DNA from: Paracoccaceae bacterium
GTDB taxonomy: Bacteria; Pseudomonadota; Alphaproteobacteria; Rhodobacterales; Rhodobacteraceae
Assembly (NCBI GenBank): GCA_009922885.1
Contig: RFUP01000015.1
Span: forward strand, 1-15,080
Reading direction: 5' to 3'
Length of the DNA stretch: 15,080 nucleotides
The notes beneath the pieces were generated by a model. It was not told the DNA's origin and did not search any database. It was given only the letters and a program-made list of their open reading frames with translations. Shown one piece after another: positions 13,608-15,080 of the stretch. Made by a program: the position numbers and the translations under genes. Position 1 is the stretch's first letter, and every line of letters starts with the position of its first letter.

Positions 13608-15011
13608 TCAGGCCTTCAGCTTTTCCGGCAGCCCGTGTGCCCATGTCGAGATCGTACCGGCCCCAAGGCAAACCACCATATCGCCGGGGCGGGCCTGCTC
13701 TTTGACCAGCCGCGCGAGGTCGCTTTCATCAAGGATCGCGCGAGCATGGCGGTGGCCATGGCGGATGAGGCCTGCCACCAGATCATCGCGCGACGCGCCC
13801 GGAATGGGTTCTTCGCCCGCCGCATAAACTTCGGCAATGGCAACCACATCGGCTTCGTTGAAGCAGGCGCAGAAATCGTCGAAGAGGTTCGAGAGGCGGG
13901 TGTAGCGGTGCGGTTGGTGCACAGCAATCACGCGGCCTTCGGAGGCTTGGCGCGCGGCTTTCAGTACGGCGGCGATCTCGACGGGGTGGTGGCCGTAATC
14001 GTCGATGATGGTCACGCCATTCACTTCGGCCACCTTGGTGAAGCGGCGGTTCACGCCGCCGAAATTCGCCAGCGCCTGCCGGATTTCCTCGGTTTTCATC
14101 CCGAGATGGCGGGCCACCGCCACGGCAGAAAGCGCGTTCGAAACGTTATGGTCGCCCGGCATCGGCAGCGTGCAGCCTTCGATCACGGTGTCTTCGGCCT
14201 GCAGGCGGATATCGAAATGCGCGACGCCCTTCTTATAGGTGAGGTTGACCGCGCGCACATCGGCCTGCGCGTTGAAGCCGTAAGTGGTGACGCGGCGGTC
14301 GGTAATGCGGCCCACGAGGGCCTGCACTTCCGGATGATCGGTGCAGCACACCGCGAGGCCGTAGAAGGGAATATTCGAAACAAATTGCGTGAAGCCGTCG
14401 CGCAGGTTCTCGATCGAGCCCCAATGCTCCATATGCTCGGGGTCGATATTGGTGACGATGGCGATGGTGGCGGGAAGGCGGTTGAAGGTGCCGTCCGACT
14501 CGTCGGCCTCCACCACCATCCATTCCCCCTGCCCCATGCGCGCGTTCGATCCATAGGCATGGATGATGCCACCATTGACGACAGTCGGGTCGAAATTGCC
14601 GGCATCAAGGAGCGTCGCGACCATGGTGGTGGTGGTGGTTTTGCCATGCGTTCCCGCGATGGCGACGTTCGACTTGAGGCGCATGAGTTCGGCGAGCATT
14701 TCGGCGCGGCGCACGATGGGCAATTTGCGGCGGCGTGCCTCGTCAAGCTCGGGATTGCCGCGTTTGATGGCGGAAGAAATCACCACCACAGCGGCCCCTT
14801 CGATGTTCTCGGCGCGCTGGCCTTCGAAGATCTTCGCGCCGAAACCTGCGAGGCGGTCGGTGATCTTGGAGGTTTTCGCGTCCGACCCCTGCACAGTGTA
14901 GCCGAGGTTCAGGAGCACTTCGGCGATGCCGGACATGCCGATGCCGCCGATACCGACGAAATGGATCGGGCCCACATCGGTGGGCAGCTTCGTTGCGGCA
15001 GCGGCGTTCAT
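13608..15011 (-). CDS. murC: UDP-N-acetylmuramate--L-alanine ligase MurC
   Basis: MurC adds L-alanine to UDP-MurNAc, the first stem-peptide step, using ATP in the cytoplasm. The 467-residue protein is full length. The N-terminal UDP-binding loop HFVGIGGIGMSGIAE is at 17-31, the ATP P-loop AGTHGKTTTTTM at 119-130, followed by the central-domain motif EADESDGTF, then NIDPEHMEHWG and the C-terminal-domain motif DDYGHHPVE. The C-terminus CLGAGTISTWAHGLP is also typical. ATG at 15011 opens MNAAAATKLPTDVGPIHF and has AAAGGA about 6 nt upstream. Its start overlaps the murG stop as ATGA, and its stop is 4 nt from the next small gene. Confidence 0.98.
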   Translation of the reverse strand: MNAAAATKLPTDVGPIHFVGIGGIGMSGIAEVLLNLGYTVQGSDAKTSKITDRLAGFGAKIFEGQRAENIEGAAVVVISSAIKRGNPELDEARRRKLPIVRRAEMLAELMRLKSNVAIAGTHGKTTTTTMVATLLDAGNFDPTVVNGGIIHAYGSNARMGQGEWMVVEADESDGTFNRLPATIAIVTNIDPEHMEHWGSIENLRDGFTQFVSNIPFYGLAVCCTDHPEVQALVGRITDRRVTTYGFNAQADVRAVNLTYKKGVAHFDIRLQAEDTVIEGCTLPMPGDHNVSNALSAVAVARHLGMKTEEIRQALANFGGVNRRFTKVAEVNGVTIIDDYGHHPVEIAAVLKAARQASEGRVIAVHQPHRYTRLSNLFDDFCACFNEADVVAIAEVYAAGEEPIPGASRDDLVAGLIRHGHRHARAILDESDLARLVKEQARPGDMVVCLGAGTISTWAHGLPEKLKA

Positions 15012-15080
15012 TTCTGTCCTTTCTGTGCGGCAAGCGCTTCGACGAGATCGGCCAAAGTGGCGGCGGCGTCGGGTTTGCCA
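15008..15080 (-). CDS. murG: MurG, last 23 residues (partial, runs off the right edge)
   Basis: On the - strand from the right edge an open frame reads GKPDAAATLADLVEALAAQK and ends GQK followed by TGA at 15010-15008. The TGA overlaps the murC ATG (ATGA). The position directly upstream of murC and the helical Ala/Leu-rich tail fit the C-terminus of MurG, the inner-membrane-associated UDP-GlcNAc transferase that makes lipid II. Only 23 codons are in the window and no catalytic motif is visible, so the name rests mainly on conserved dcw gene order. Confidence 0.7.
   Translation of the reverse strand, partial: GKPDAAATLADLVEALAAQKGQK

Noticed and set aside
14615..14645. Run of GGT/GTG triplets in murC resembling a microsatellite
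   Set aside because: It is the codon run for the threonines of the ATP-binding loop GTHGKTTTTT and is explained by the protein.

Overview
The window reads as GC-rich chromosomal DNA of an alphaproteobacterium, most likely Rhodobacteraceae (Roseobacter/Rhodobacter group). This is inferred from protein style and gene order: a long disordered FtsZ linker, the lpxC-bamD-recN run downstream of ftsZ, and a small membrane-protein gene between murC and murB. No phage, IS element, CRISPR array, tRNA, rRNA or obvious horizontally acquired DNA is visible. This is core genome.

Layout. Two genes lie on the + strand at the left: the C-terminal part of an M24-family aminopeptidase P (to 1054) and a DUF427 protein (1109-1453). 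Everything else is on the - strand, so it is transcribed right to left. From the right edge the order is the last codons of murG, then murC, a small membrane-protein gene, a 386-nt gap with repeats, murB, ddl, ftsQ, ftsA, ftsZ, a strong terminator, lpxC, bamD, recN and a CLC-type chloride channel gene. The channel gene is convergent with the DUF427 gene.

How the genes work together. The right 8 kb is the distal half of the division and cell wall (dcw) cluster. MurG and MurC act on lipid II and on UDP-MurNAc-L-Ala. MurB makes UDP-MurNAc and Ddl makes D-Ala-D-Ala. FtsQ, FtsA and FtsZ build the divisome. Overlapping stop and start codons (murG/murC, ddl/ftsQ, ftsQ/ftsA) indicate translational coupling. 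LpxC commits precursor to lipid A, and BamD is the outer-membrane protein assembly lipoprotein, so the next block continues the envelope theme. RecN (DNA repair) follows BamD as in many proteobacteria, and the CLC channel has its own upstream gap.

Most useful second looks: an apparent frameshift at the left edge in the M24 gene; a CLC protein with Val at the usual proton-glutamate position and an altered selectivity-filter segment; an uncharacterised small membrane protein inside the dcw operon; an 18-nt direct repeat phased at 22 bp upstream of murB; hairpins between ftsA and ftsZ; a TTG start for lpxC; and a conserved-looking helix embedded in the FtsZ linker. I did not find a clearly novel multi-gene system.
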